Positions 1-9,567 of a DNA stretch of 64,000 nucleotides are shown here, one piece after another. How positions within the stretch are numbered: position 1 is the stretch's first letter; each line of letters starts with the position of its first letter. The notes beneath the pieces were generated by a model that ran no database searches, had not been told where the DNA came from, and was given only the letters and a program-made list of their open reading frames with translations. The DNA lies in assembly GCF_030652235.1 (NCBI RefSeq), contig NZ_JAUSBA010000004.1:1-64000 (forward strand). The letters are read 5' to 3'. Origin of the DNA: Cypionkella sp. (lineage in GTDB: Bacteria; Pseudomonadota; Alphaproteobacteria; Rhodobacterales; Rhodobacteraceae). Position numbers and translations under genes: made by a program.

Positions 1-22
1 AATATGAACGAGGAGATTCCGA

Positions 23-286
23 ATGAAGACAAGCAGATACACTGAGGCGCAGATCCTCGCGATCCTGCGTCAGGCTGAAGGCGGGATGCCGGTGGCCGAG
101 TTGTGCCGCGCGCACGGCATGAGTAACGCGTCCTTTTACAAATGGCGGGCGAAGTATGGCGGCATGGATGCTTCGATGATCGCCCAGACGAAGGCCATTG
201 AGGAAGAGAACCGGCGGCTGAAGAAGATGTTCGCCGAACTGAGCATGCAGAATGAACTGCTCAAGGAGGCTCTCGGAAAAAAATAG
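23..286 (+). CDS. IS3-family transposase OrfA (helix-turn-helix)
   Basis: [47 protein letters not shown] is typical OrfA; ends at TAG directly after an A7 tract (277-283). Confidence 0.93.
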   Translation: MKTSRYTEAQILAILRQAEGGMPVAELCRAHGMSNASFYKWRAKYGGMDASMIAQTKAIEEENRRLKKMFAELSMQNELLKEALGKK

Positions 287-309
287 ATCGGCCATCTCAA
301 CGCCGCGAG

Positions 310-1110
310 ATGGCCGGGAATGCGGTGGCGCGACGCGGGGTCAGCATAGCCCTGGCCTGCCGGACCTTCGGGGTCAGCGAGACCTGCTATCGCTATGGTC
401 CGAAGCTGCGGGCTGAGAACGAAGAGATCGCGGATCTGCTGGTCGGTTTGACCGACGCCCGCAAGACTTGGGGGTTCGGCCTGTGTTTCCTGCACCTGCG
501 CAACGTGAAGGGCCATCCCTGGAACCACAAACGCGTCTACCGCATCTACTGCGAACTGGAACTGAACCTGCGGATCAAGCCGCGCAAGCGGTTAAAGCGT
601 GACAAACCGGACGCCTTGGCCGTGCCAGATGCGCCGAACATGACATGGTCGATGGACTTCATGGCGGATCGCCTCGGTGATGGCCGTGCGTTTCGGCTGC
701 TGAACGTGCTGGATGACTTCAATCGCGAAGGATTGGGCATCGAAGTTGACTTCTCCCTGCCTGCCGAACGGGTCATCCGAAGCCTTGACCGGATCATTGA
801 ATGGCGCGGCAAGCCAGGCACCATCCGGGTTGATAACGGCCCGGAATACATCAGTGGCAAGCTGCTGATCTGGGCTGAGAAACAGGGTATCACCATCCTG
901 CACATCCAACCCGGGCAACCCCAACAGAACGCCTACATCGAGCGCTACAACCGCACGGTCCGGCATGAATGGCTGGATCAAAATATCATCGAAACCATCG
1001 ACGAGGCCCAGGACTTCGCCACACAATGGCTATGGACTTACAACAACGACCGCCCGAACATGGGCATAGGCGGCATCACACCCGCCCAGAAACTGAAAAC
1101 GGCCGCCTAA
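310..1110 (+). CDS. IS3-family transposase OrfB (rve integrase core); open in the -1 frame back to the A7 slippery tract
   Basis: DDE motifs; frame is open upstream from ATG 310 to position 283, compatible with a -1 frameshift OrfAB fusion. Confidence 0.93.
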   Translation: MAGNAVARRGVSIALACRTFGVSETCYRYGPKLRAENEEIADLLVGLTDARKTWGFGLCFLHLRNVKGHPWNHKRVYRIYCELELNLRIKPRKRLKRDKPDALAVPDAPNMTWSMDFMADRLGDGRAFRLLNVLDDFNREGLGIEVDFSLPAERVIRSLDRIIEWRGKPGTIRVDNGPEYISGKLLIWAEKQGITILHIQPGQPQQNAYIERYNRTVRHEWLDQNIIETIDEAQDFATQWLWTYNNDRPNMGIGGITPAQKLKTAA

Positions 1111-1150
1111 GTTCTACAAATGCACCCCGTCAAAAATGGGGGGATTACCG

Positions 1151-1459
1151 GCCCGGGCATCGGATTGAGGCTGCGGGTGAGCCAATCCAGCGCCTCGGCG
1201 ATATCCTTGACCTGCCAAATTCAGAAGCCTGCGATCACCTCAGTGGTGGCGGCGAAGGGGCCGTCGATGATCGTGCGCCCGAGGCCGTCAAAACGGATAC
1301 GCTTTCCGAGTGTGGCCGGTGTCACCCGCCCAGTGCGCGGGTGACACCGGCGGCTTCGAGTTCCTCGTTAAAGGCCTCCATCGCCTCCCAGGTCGCGGGT
1401 GAAGGCATCAGGCCGGTTTCACTGTCTGCGGTGGATTTGACGTTCACCATGCCGCGCAT
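1151..1459 (-). pseudogene. YCII/DGPF-domain protein remnant, interrupted by the IS element
   Basis: Minus strand reads MRGMVNVKSTADSETGLMPSPATWEAMEAFNEELEAAGV, frameshift, GKRIRFDGLGRTIIDGPFAATTEVIAGF*IWQVKDIAEALDWLTRSLNPMPG; TGA replaces an expected Trp codon (1221-1223); coding is cut at the IS boundary. Confidence 0.8.
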
Positions 1460-1511
1460 CTGACACCTCTTTGATGCGCGCGCATAGCGGACTTGCTGCG
1501 AAAAGCCGCCG

Positions 1512-1832
1512 CTAATGTGGGCTGGCGAGTTTCATCAGCACCAAGCCGCTGACGATCAAGGCGGCGGCGATCAGCCGCATCGGTGTGGCGGCTTCCCCCA
1601 AAAACACGATGCCCAAGATGAAGGCACCCACAGCCCCGATGCCGGTCCAGATCGTGTAAGCGGTGCCCAAAGGCAGGCTGCGCATGGCGAGTGCCAGAAG
1701 GCCAAAGCTGGCCGCCATCGCGACCAGCGTGATCAAGCTGGGGGTCAGCAGTGTGAAACCTTCGGATTTCTTCATGTAATAGGCCCAGACGACCTCAAGC
1801 AGTCCTGCGATCGTCAGATAAATCCAAGCCAT
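1512..1832 (-). CDS. SMR-family efflux transporter (SugE/EmrE-like)
   Basis: 107 aa, four TM segments, MAWIYLTIAGLLEVVWAYYMKKSEGF...YTIWTGIGAVGAFILGIVFLGE. Confidence 0.88.
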   Translation of the reverse strand: MAWIYLTIAGLLEVVWAYYMKKSEGFTLLTPSLITLVAMAASFGLLALAMRSLPLGTAYTIWTGIGAVGAFILGIVFLGEAATPMRLIAAALIVSGLVLMKLASPH

Positions 1833-2046
1833 ATGGCCCTCATCAGCAAACCGGGCCGTCCCGAAGCGGTGCAGATGCCGCAGGCCGTCCTGCGCATGGG
1901 TCAACTATGCCGGGTCGGCGCGCGATGCAAGAGCTGGGGAAGTTGGCAAAACCGACATATTTTGTCGCGCCTTGGCAAGGTGCCGCGTCATTGCCCCGTT
2001 ACAACCGCAAAGCCCGGTCGCTGCCCGGGACGCTGAGGGGCCGAAA

Positions 2047-3660
2047 ATGCAAGACGCGGATTACATCATTGTGGGCTCTGGTTCGGCGGGGTCGGTGCTG
2101 GCCGAGCGTTTGACGCAATCGGGCAAGCATAAAGTTGTGGTGCTGGAAGCAGGCGGGACGGACCTTCGGTTTTTTGTCCATCTGCCATTGGGTTACGGCA
2201 AGCTGTTCTACGATCCGGCGGTGAATTGGATGTATCAGACCGAACCGGATCCGGGGCTGAACGGGCAACGTGATCATTGGCCGCGGGGCAAGCTGTTGGG
2301 CGGGTCTTCGTCGATCAATGCGATGGTTTATATTCGCGGCCATCGCGCGGATTACGCCGAATGGGGCGCGGAGAATCCGGGCTGGGGCTGGGATGAGTGT
2401 CTGAGCGCCTACAAGACGATGGAGGATACCGAGGCCGGGGCTGATGAATATCGCGGCAAGGGCGGGCCGTTGTTTATTTCGGAAAACCGCAAGGGGCTGC
2501 ATTGGCTGGTCGAGGATTACATCAAGGCCTGTGGGCAGGGCGGGCTGGCGCATAACCGTGATTTCAACGGGGCCGAGCAGGAAGGTGCGGGCACCTATCA
2601 GATGACGATCAAAAATGCCCGGCGCAATTCAGCGGCGCGGGCATTTTTGCGGCCTGCGATGAAGCGCACGAATTTGCAGGTGATCACCGGCGCGCAGGTG
2701 ACGCGGGTGCTGTTTGAGGGTAAGCGCGCGGTCGGTGTGGAATATCTGCGCGAGGGGGTGCGGTGCGAATTGCGCTGTAAGGCAGAGGTGATTTTGTCAG
2801 GCGGGGCGATCAATAGCCCACAACTGTTGCAGCTTTCTGGCGTCGGGCCGGGGGCGCTGCTGTCGGGGTTGAATATTCAGGTGCTGGTCGATAATCCGAA
2901 CGTTGGCAATCACTTAAGCGACCATCAGGGCGTCAACTATACATGGCGGATGAAGGTTGCGACCTACAATGATTTGCTGCGGCCGTGGTGGGGGAAATTG
3001 TTTGCCGGCGCGCAGTATTTCCTGACCGGTGGCGGGCCTTTGGCGAAGTCGATCAACCATGCGGGTGGGTTTTTCAAGACCAGCGCCGATCTGGACCGGC
3101 CGAATATGCAGCTGTATTTGCAGGCGTTTTCAACCCTGCTGCCGAAGGCCGGAGAGCGGCCCTTGCTGACGCCTGATCCCTTCCCCGGCCTGTCGATTGG
3201 GCTTTCAAACTGCCGCCCAACCTCGCGCGGGCATATCCATATCAACTCAGCCGATCCCTTGGCGCATCCGGTGATCACCGCCAATGCGTTTTCAACCGAG
3301 CATGACGTGGCAGAAATGCTAGCGGCAGTGAAATACCTGCGCCATATCGCGGCCCAGCCTGCGTTGGCGAGCCTGATTGCGGAGGAACTGCGACCGGGGC
3401 CGGCGGTGCAAAACGACGCCGATCTGATCGCCGATTTCCGCCAACGCTCGGGCACAGTGTATCACCCAAGTTGCACGGCGCGGATGGGGCCGGATGCCAG
3501 CACATCGGTCGTGGACGCAGGGTTGCGGGTGCATGGGGTGCAGGGCTTGCGGGTGATTGACGCCAGCGCGTTTCCGAACCTGATCGCAGGCAACACCAAC
3601 GCGCCCGCGATGCTGATGGGCTGGATGGGGGCAGAGCGGGTATTGGCCGACGCGTGTTGA
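2047..3660 (+). CDS. GMC-family oxidoreductase (choline dehydrogenase-like)
   Basis: DYIIVGSGSAGSVLAERL FAD motif; LLGGSSSINAMVYIRGH; C-terminal YHPSCTARMG and VIDASAFPNLIAGNTNAPAMLM. Confidence 0.92.
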   Translation: MQDADYIIVGSGSAGSVLAERLTQSGKHKVVVLEAGGTDLRFFVHLPLGYGKLFYDPAVNWMYQTEPDPGLNGQRDHWPRGKLLGGSSSINAMVYIRGHRADYAEWGAENPGWGWDECLSAYKTMEDTEAGADEYRGKGGPLFISENRKGLHWLVEDYIKACGQGGLAHNRDFNGAEQEGAGTYQMTIKNARRNSAARAFLRPAMKRTNLQVITGAQVTRVLFEGKRAVGVEYLREGVRCELRCKAEVILSGGAINSPQLLQLSGVGPGALLSGLNIQVLVDNPNVGNHLSDHQGVNYTWRMKVATYNDLLRPWWGKLFAGAQYFLTGGGPLAKSINHAGGFFKTSADLDRPNMQLYLQAFSTLLPKAGERPLLTPDPFPGLSIGLSNCRPTSRGHIHINSADPLAHPVITANAFSTEHDVAEMLAAVKYLRHIAAQPALASLIAEELRPGPAVQNDADLIADFRQRSGTVYHPSCTARMGPDASTSVVDAGLRVHGVQGLRVIDASAFPNLIAGNTNAPAMLMGWMGAERVLADAC

Positions 3661-3750
3661 CCTGAACGGGGTGCCGCCTTGGGTGGCATCGAGCCACCAC
3701 TCGGCGGCGCTGCCGGGGACTGACGATGGCCGTGGTGAGAGGGATAGGTT

Positions 3751-3787
3751 GGATGCCTCCCGCGGGAGTATTTGGGAAAGAGCAAAT
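3751..3787 (+). repeat. Dispersed intergenic repeat copy downstream of GMC oxidoreductase
   Basis: GGATGCCTCCCGCGGGAGTATTTGGGAAAGAGCAAAT; about 4 mismatches over 37 nt to 50998-51034. Confidence 0.75.
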
Positions 3788-4141
3788 TCTTGGGGCGGCT
3801 TGACTGTGCTCTGTCGCATCGTGCATTTATGCAATGAAAGCTTTTCCCAGGTGGGAAGCAATTGTGTTTTCAGCCGAGTTTAGAGCTATTGTGCACAATA
3901 TGTTGTGGTTTTGTCGGGTTCTTGCCAAATTTGCCATTGGCCTTGAACAGGAATTGCCCCCAAAATGGAACACTGAAATCCGCTTTGCATCCGGTAAACG
4001 GCGAACTGTCTTAAGCCGTTTCTCTTTTTGAAATACTCCCGCGCGGCGCGCTTCGAGCGTAAATACCGCGCTGTCGTGGCAGAGTAGAGCCAAACACCGC
4101 CGTGCGCCACGAATTTTGTCTTGCTTTGAAATTCGCCTTGC

Positions 4142-5650
4142 TTACTCCCCACGCGGGAAGCGTTTGTTGTCCTCCAGTACGTTCAGATCCATGTGGTTGC
4201 GCATGTAACGCTCGGAGGCCGCGCGCAGGGGTTGGTGATCCCAGGGATAGTAAGCGCCGTTGCGCAGGGCTTCGTAGACCACCCAGCGACGGGCCTGGCT
4301 TTGGCGGACTTCGGCATCGTAAGCGGGAAGATCCCAGCGGTCTTGCGTGACGGTTTGGAAATGCGCGAGGACTTCGGCAGCGCGCGGATCGGCGGCGAGG
4401 TTGTGGTTTTCTTCTGGGTCGGAGGCAAGGTCGTAGAGTTGGTCCGGGTCGGCGGCGCAGTGGATGTATTTCCATGCGCCAAGCCGCAGCGCGACCATCG
4501 GGGTGATGCTGCCTTCGGCTGCATATTCCATCGCCACCGGGGTGATGCGTGGGGTGCCTTTGGCGAGCGGCAGCAAGCTTTCGCCGTCGGTCCAGGGCAT
4601 GATTTCCTCCATCGAGATGCCCGCAAGATCGCAGAGGGTTGGCGTCAGGTCGATGGTGGAAACCGCAGTGTCGATGCGTTTAGGCGCCAGACCGGGAGCG
4701 GAGATCATCAACGGGACGCGCGCGGCGCCTTCAAAGAAGTTCATCTTGAACCACAGACCTTTGCGGCCCAGCATTTCGCCATGGTCGGAGACGAAGATCA
4801 CGATGGCTTCTTGGCGGGTGGCTTCAAGGGACTCAAAAATCTCGCCGATTTTGGCGTCGACGTAAGAGATATTGGCGAAATAGCCTTGGCGGGCGCGGCG
4901 GATATGGGCGGGGGTGACTTCGAGGCCACGCCAATCGCAGGCGTCCATCAGGCGTTGCGAATGGGGGTCCATGTCTTCATAGGCGCGCGGTTCTGGCGGT
5001 TCTAACTCGGGGGCGTCGTTATAGAGATCCCAGTATTTTTTGCGGGCGACGAAGGGGTCGTGCGGATGGGTAAAGCTGGCGGTGAGGCACCATGGGCGGG
5101 AATCAAGCCCGCGCGAGAGGTCGTAAATTTTCTGCACGGCCTGATGGCAGACGTCGTCGTCGTATTCGAGTTGGTTGGTGATTTCGGCCACGCCTGCACC
5201 TGTGACCGAGCCGAGGTTGTGATACCACCAGTCGATGCGCTCATTGGGTTTGCGGTAGTCTGGCGTCCAGCCGAAATCGGCGGGGTAGATGTCGGTGGTC
5301 AGACGGTCTTCGAAGCCGTGCATTTGGTCGGGGCCGACGAAGTGCATTTTGCCCGAGAGGCAGGTGTAATAGCCCGCGCGGCGCAGGTGGTGGGCGTAGG
5401 TGGGGATGTCTGAGGCGAATTCGGCGGCGTTGTCGTAGACGCGGGTGCGGCGCGGCAGAGCGCCTGACATGAAGGCAGCGCGGGCGGGGGCGCAGAGTGG
5501 CGAGGCGGTGTAGGCATTGGCAAAGCGCACCGAATGGTCAGCCAATCGGCGCAGGTTCGGGGCGTGCAGGAAGGCGGCGGGGCCATCGTCAAACAGGGTT
5601 CCGGTCAACTGATCCACCATAACAATCAGGATGTTCGGACGGGTGGTCAT
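4142..5650 (-). CDS. betC: Sulfatase, choline-sulfatase (BetC)-like
   Basis: MTTRPNILIVMVDQLTGTLF; sulfatase active-site motif SPLCAPAR; LSGKMHFVGPDQMHGFEDRLTTDIYPADFGWTP; C-terminal choline-sulfatase-like region. Confidence 0.85.
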   Translation of the reverse strand: MTTRPNILIVMVDQLTGTLFDDGPAAFLHAPNLRRLADHSVRFANAYTASPLCAPARAAFMSGALPRRTRVYDNAAEFASDIPTYAHHLRRAGYYTCLSGKMHFVGPDQMHGFEDRLTTDIYPADFGWTPDYRKPNERIDWWYHNLGSVTGAGVAEITNQLEYDDDVCHQAVQKIYDLSRGLDSRPWCLTASFTHPHDPFVARKKYWDLYNDAPELEPPEPRAYEDMDPHSQRLMDACDWRGLEVTPAHIRRARQGYFANISYVDAKIGEIFESLEATRQEAIVIFVSDHGEMLGRKGLWFKMNFFEGAARVPLMISAPGLAPKRIDTAVSTIDLTPTLCDLAGISMEEIMPWTDGESLLPLAKGTPRITPVAMEYAAEGSITPMVALRLGAWKYIHCAADPDQLYDLASDPEENHNLAADPRAAEVLAHFQTVTQDRWDLPAYDAEVRQSQARRWVVYEALRNGAYYPWDHQPLRAASERYMRNHMDLNVLEDNKRFPRGE

Positions 5651-5830
5651 GGCGGTTCCTTTGCGGTTAGGCTTTGTGCAAAACTGTTGCCGCGCTTGGG
5701 GTTGCGTTGCAAGAGCGCATTTGACGTGAATGTGACATGAGGTCGCAAACGGGTTCTAAAGCGCCGCTTGAGGGACGGATTTCACAGGCTTCGCATCGCC
5801 TGATGTGCGCGGATTGAAAAGGGAACCCAA

Positions 5831-7864
5831 ATGAAAATAGTCACCGAGTTTCCCTTTGCGATCACCGATGATCCTGACATCGGAATCGTGCTTTCCGACG
5901 GCTGTCGGTTGTCGGCTCGGGTGTGGCGGCCTGCAGGGACTGGCGCGGTGCCTGCGGTGTTGGAATATATCCCCTACCGTAAGCGCGATGGCACGTTGCC
6001 GCGCGATGAGATGATGCATGCCTATGTCGCGGGGCATGGCTATGCCTGCGTGCGGGTGGATATGCGCGGCAATGGCGACAGCGACGGGCTGATGACGGAT
6101 GAATATACCATTCAGGAATTGGCCGATGCCTGCGAGGTGATTGAGTGGTTGGCCGCGCAGGAGTGGTGCTCGGGCGCGGTGGGCATGATGGGCAAAAGCT
6201 GGGGCGGGTTTAACTGCTTACAGACGGCGTTTTTGCAGCCCCCGGCGCTGAAGGCGGTGATATCTGCGTGTTCCACCACCGACCGTTTTGCCGATGACAT
6301 TCACTACAAGGGCGGCTGTTTGCTGGGCGAGAATTTTGGCTGGGGGGCGGTGATGCTGTCTTATTCCAGCAGGCCCTCGGACCCGGTATTGCGCCCCGAT
6401 TGGCGTGAGACGTGGTTGCAGCGGTTGGACGCAGAGCCGTGGCTCGCGCCGCGCTGGGCTGAGATGCAAGAGAAGAACGACTATTGGAAGCATGGCTCGG
6501 TGTCCGAGGATTACAGCCGGATGACGGTGCCTGTGCTGTCGTGGGGCGGCTGGGCGGACAATTACATGAACACCGTGGCGCATCTGGTTGAAAACGTGCC
6601 AGCGCCGGTGCAGGGCATTGTTGGGCCTTGGGTGCATCAATATCCGCACACAGCGGTGCCGGGGCCTGCGATTGGGTTTTTGCAGGTTGCACTGCGCTGG
6701 TGGGATCGCTGGTTGAAGGGCATTGAGAACGGCGCAGAGTCTGATCCGGCCTATCGCGCCTATATGATCCATTCTGAGGCACCGGATGCGTCGGCGAAGC
6801 ATCGGGCCGGGCATTGGGTGGCCGAGGCAGCTTGGCCCAGCCCGCGGGTTTCTCGGGCCGTGTTGGCGCTTGGCGCTGGCACCGGGGAGAGCGGGACGCC
6901 CTCTCCAGACCCCTCCGGTGGCACTTTGGGCGGCATGGTTGGGCAGCAATTTTCGGTTGCGGTGAACACGCCACAGCAGTTGGGGATGCACACGGGCGAG
7001 TTTTTCCCGATGGGCCTGAATGCAGAAATGCCGGGGGATCAGGCGAGCGACGATGCGCTGTCGGTTTGCTTCGATGGCGCGGTGTTGGCGCAGCCATTGG
7101 ACCTTTTGGGCGCGGCGCGGTTGTCGCTGACGCTTGCCAGCGATCAGCCTTTGGGCTTCGTGGTGGCTCGGTTGTGCGATGTCGCCCCGGATGGGTCGAG
7201 CGTGCGGATTGCGCATGGCATGTTGAACCTGTGCCATCGCGACAGCATGGAGCAGCCTGCGCCGATGCCTTTGGGGCAGGCGGTGGAACTGGCTTTCAAC
7301 ATCGACCAGATGGCGTATCGGCTGGCTGCGGGACATCATCTGCGGCTGGCGCTTTCGACGACCTATTGGCCGTTCCTGTGGCCCTCGCCGCAACCTGCGA
7401 CCTTGACCTTGACGTCGGGCAGTCTTAATCTGCCAGTGCATCATGGCAGCGAGAATGAGTGGGAGCCGCCAAGCCCCGAGGCGGCAAAGCCATGGGCGCA
7501 TAAGGTGCTGCGGGCGGGCAAGACCACCCGTAAAATCGAAACTGATTTACTTTCTGGCATCACCGCCTTGGTGATCAGCGATGATTTGGGCGATGTTGAA
7601 AATCTGTCACACGGGCTTTGCACTGGTGAGTCTATGACGGAACTGTGGGAAATCCATCCCGATGATCCCTTGTCGGCGCGCGCGGTTCATACTTGGGAGC
7701 AGCGGCTGTCTCGTGGTGATTGGTCAGTGAAAACAAACGCTTGGGCTGAGATGACCGCTACGGCCAGCCATCTGCATCTGAAAGCCAGCCTGACCGCTTG
7801 GGAAGGCGACACAAAGGTGTTTGAACGCCACTACGACGACAAGGTGCCACGCCGATTTGTTTGA
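5831..7864 (+). CDS. CocE/NonD family hydrolase (X-Pro dipeptidyl-peptidase S15-type)
   Basis: ARVWRPAGTGAVPAVLEYIPYRKRDGT, GKSWGGFN nucleophile elbow, C-terminal jelly-roll domain. Confidence 0.9.
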   Translation: MKIVTEFPFAITDDPDIGIVLSDGCRLSARVWRPAGTGAVPAVLEYIPYRKRDGTLPRDEMMHAYVAGHGYACVRVDMRGNGDSDGLMTDEYTIQELADACEVIEWLAAQEWCSGAVGMMGKSWGGFNCLQTAFLQPPALKAVISACSTTDRFADDIHYKGGCLLGENFGWGAVMLSYSSRPSDPVLRPDWRETWLQRLDAEPWLAPRWAEMQEKNDYWKHGSVSEDYSRMTVPVLSWGGWADNYMNTVAHLVENVPAPVQGIVGPWVHQYPHTAVPGPAIGFLQVALRWWDRWLKGIENGAESDPAYRAYMIHSEAPDASAKHRAGHWVAEAAWPSPRVSRAVLALGAGTGESGTPSPDPSGGTLGGMVGQQFSVAVNTPQQLGMHTGEFFPMGLNAEMPGDQASDDALSVCFDGAVLAQPLDLLGAARLSLTLASDQPLGFVVARLCDVAPDGSSVRIAHGMLNLCHRDSMEQPAPMPLGQAVELAFNIDQMAYRLAAGHHLRLALSTTYWPFLWPSPQPATLTLTSGSLNLPVHHGSENEWEPPSPEAAKPWAHKVLRAGKTTRKIETDLLSGITALVISDDLGDVENLSHGLCTGESMTELWEIHPDDPLSARAVHTWEQRLSRGDWSVKTNAWAEMTATASHLHLKASLTAWEGDTKVFERHYDDKVPRRFV

Positions 7865-7969
7865 TCCAGCACTGGCAAGAATCGTTGCCAGAGCAGAAAT
7901 GCTCGGGTTACTGATTGAACAATCAACAAAAAACGGCCCATAAAACCGGGGCCTTTCAGGGAGAATAAA

Positions 7970-9559
7970 ATGTCGAATGAACTGAACTATCTGCTTGCCC
8001 GTGCCGCCAGGGGCCTGATGAGCCGCCGCGAATTTGTTGGCCGTGCGGGGGCTTTGGGGGTTTCTGCGGCTTTGGCCTCGACCTTGCTCGCGTCAGCGGC
8101 CCGCGCTGAAGAGCCGAAAAAGGGCGGGCTGTTGCGCGCAGGCATGCAGGGCGGCGAAAGCACCAACTCGCTGGACCCTGCGCTGGCCGCGTCGGAAGTG
8201 CCGTTCGCGGTGAACATGATCTGGGGCGAAATGCTGGTCGATGTGAACGCCAAGGGCGAGATCGACTACCGCATCGCCGAGGAAGTGTCCTCTAGCCCGG
8301 ATGCGACGGAGTGGAAGTTCAAAATCCGCAAAGGTGTTGAATATCACGACGGCAAGACCGTAACTGCCGATGACGTGGTCGCCACTTTGAAGCGCCACAC
8401 CGATGAGAAATCGCAGTCGGGCGCTTTGGGTATCGTCAAGGATATCATCGACATGAAAGCCGAGGGTGACATGGTCACGCTGAAGCTTGCGTCGGGCAAT
8501 GCCGACTTGCCGTTCCTGATGGCCGATTATCACCTGATCATCCAACCCGGTGGTGGCATCGAAAACCCGACCGCTGGTATTGGTGCGGGCCCCTACAAGA
8601 TCGTCGCCAACGAGCCGGGCGTGCGCCATACGTTTGAGAAACACGCCAACTACTTCGACAGCACGATTGGCCATGCCGACAATGTCGAGATCATCGTAAT
8701 CAACGACAGCACCGCCCGCACCTCGGCCCTGCAAGCCGGCCAGATCCATATGATGAACCGGGTCGATCCGAAGATCGTCGGCCTGCTGAAAGGTGCCCCG
8801 GGGATTTCCATTCAAGCCGTTGCTGGCCGTGGCCACTACGTCTTTATCATGCATTGCGACAAGGCACCGTTTGACAACAACGACCTGCGGATGGCGATGA
8901 AGCTGTCGATCAACCGTCAGGAAATGGTCGACAAGATCCTTGGTGGTCTGGGCTCGCTCGGCAACGACTTCCCGATCAACGCGGCCTATCCGCTGTTTGA
9001 CGACACCATTCCGCAGCGCGAATATGATGCGGCGGCGGCCGCCGAGGCTTATAAGAAATCCGGCCATGATGGATCGCCCATCGTATTGCAGGTTGCAGCA
9101 GGGGCCTTCCCCGGTGCGATTGAAGCGGCACAGCTGTTCCAGCAATCGGCCAATGCCGCCGGTATCCCACTGGAAATCAAGCGCGAGCCTGATGACGGCT
9201 ATTGGAGCAACGTCTGGAACGTCGCCCCGTTCTGCGCAAGCTATTGGGGCGGCCGTCCGGTGCAGGATCAGATGTATTCCACGGCGTATCTGTCGACAGC
9301 CGACTGGAACGACACCAAGTTCAAGGATCCGAAGTTCGACGCCACTTTGATCGCGGCCCGCGCCGAGTTGGATCAAGTGAAGCGCAAAGCCGAGTATTCG
9401 GAACTGGCGAACAATCTGCGCGACAACGGTGGCTTGATCTGCCCGATGTTCAACGATTTCGTCGAAGCCAAGCGTGACGAAGTTGGCGGCTGGCAGGCCG
9501 ATCCGAACGGTGAATTGATGAACGGCCGCGCACTTGCCAAGTGCTGGCTGAACACCTGA
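7970..9559 (+). CDS. ABC transporter substrate-binding protein, family 5 (dipeptide/oligopeptide type), Tat-like signal
   Basis: MSRREFVGRAGALGVSAALASTLLASAARAEEPKKGGLLRAG...NSLDPALA; SBP_bac_5 features. Confidence 0.93.
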   Translation: MSNELNYLLARAARGLMSRREFVGRAGALGVSAALASTLLASAARAEEPKKGGLLRAGMQGGESTNSLDPALAASEVPFAVNMIWGEMLVDVNAKGEIDYRIAEEVSSSPDATEWKFKIRKGVEYHDGKTVTADDVVATLKRHTDEKSQSGALGIVKDIIDMKAEGDMVTLKLASGNADLPFLMADYHLIIQPGGGIENPTAGIGAGPYKIVANEPGVRHTFEKHANYFDSTIGHADNVEIIVINDSTARTSALQAGQIHMMNRVDPKIVGLLKGAPGISIQAVAGRGHYVFIMHCDKAPFDNNDLRMAMKLSINRQEMVDKILGGLGSLGNDFPINAAYPLFDDTIPQREYDAAAAAEAYKKSGHDGSPIVLQVAAGAFPGAIEAAQLFQQSANAAGIPLEIKREPDDGYWSNVWNVAPFCASYWGGRPVQDQMYSTAYLSTADWNDTKFKDPKFDATLIAARAELDQVKRKAEYSELANNLRDNGGLICPMFNDFVEAKRDEVGGWQADPNGELMNGRALAKCWLNT

Positions 9560-9567
9560 TCGCCGGC

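Larger units (their letters stand above)
1..1150 (+). mobile_element. IS3-family insertion sequence (left end outside window; right end near 1147-1150)
   Basis: Two overlapping-frame ORFs with HTH OrfA and DDE integrase OrfB; OrfB has MDF, VDNGPEY and [17 protein letters not shown] motifs; right end ...GTCAAAAATGGGGGGATTAC resembles an IS terminal repeat. Left IR not visible. Confidence 0.85.

Noticed and set aside
1935-1980. GACATATTTTGTC-type inverted repeat upstream of the GMC oxidoreductase
   Set aside because: Arms are only about 5 bp and AT-rich; too weak to distinguish from chance without comparative data.
6218-7501. Minus-strand 427-aa ORF opposite the CocE/NonD hydrolase
   Set aside because: Arg/Pro/Gln-rich low-quality translation with no domain signature; antisense artefact.
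8093-9376. Minus-strand 427-aa ORF opposite the dpp-like SBP
   Set aside because: Antisense frame of a conserved SBP gene.
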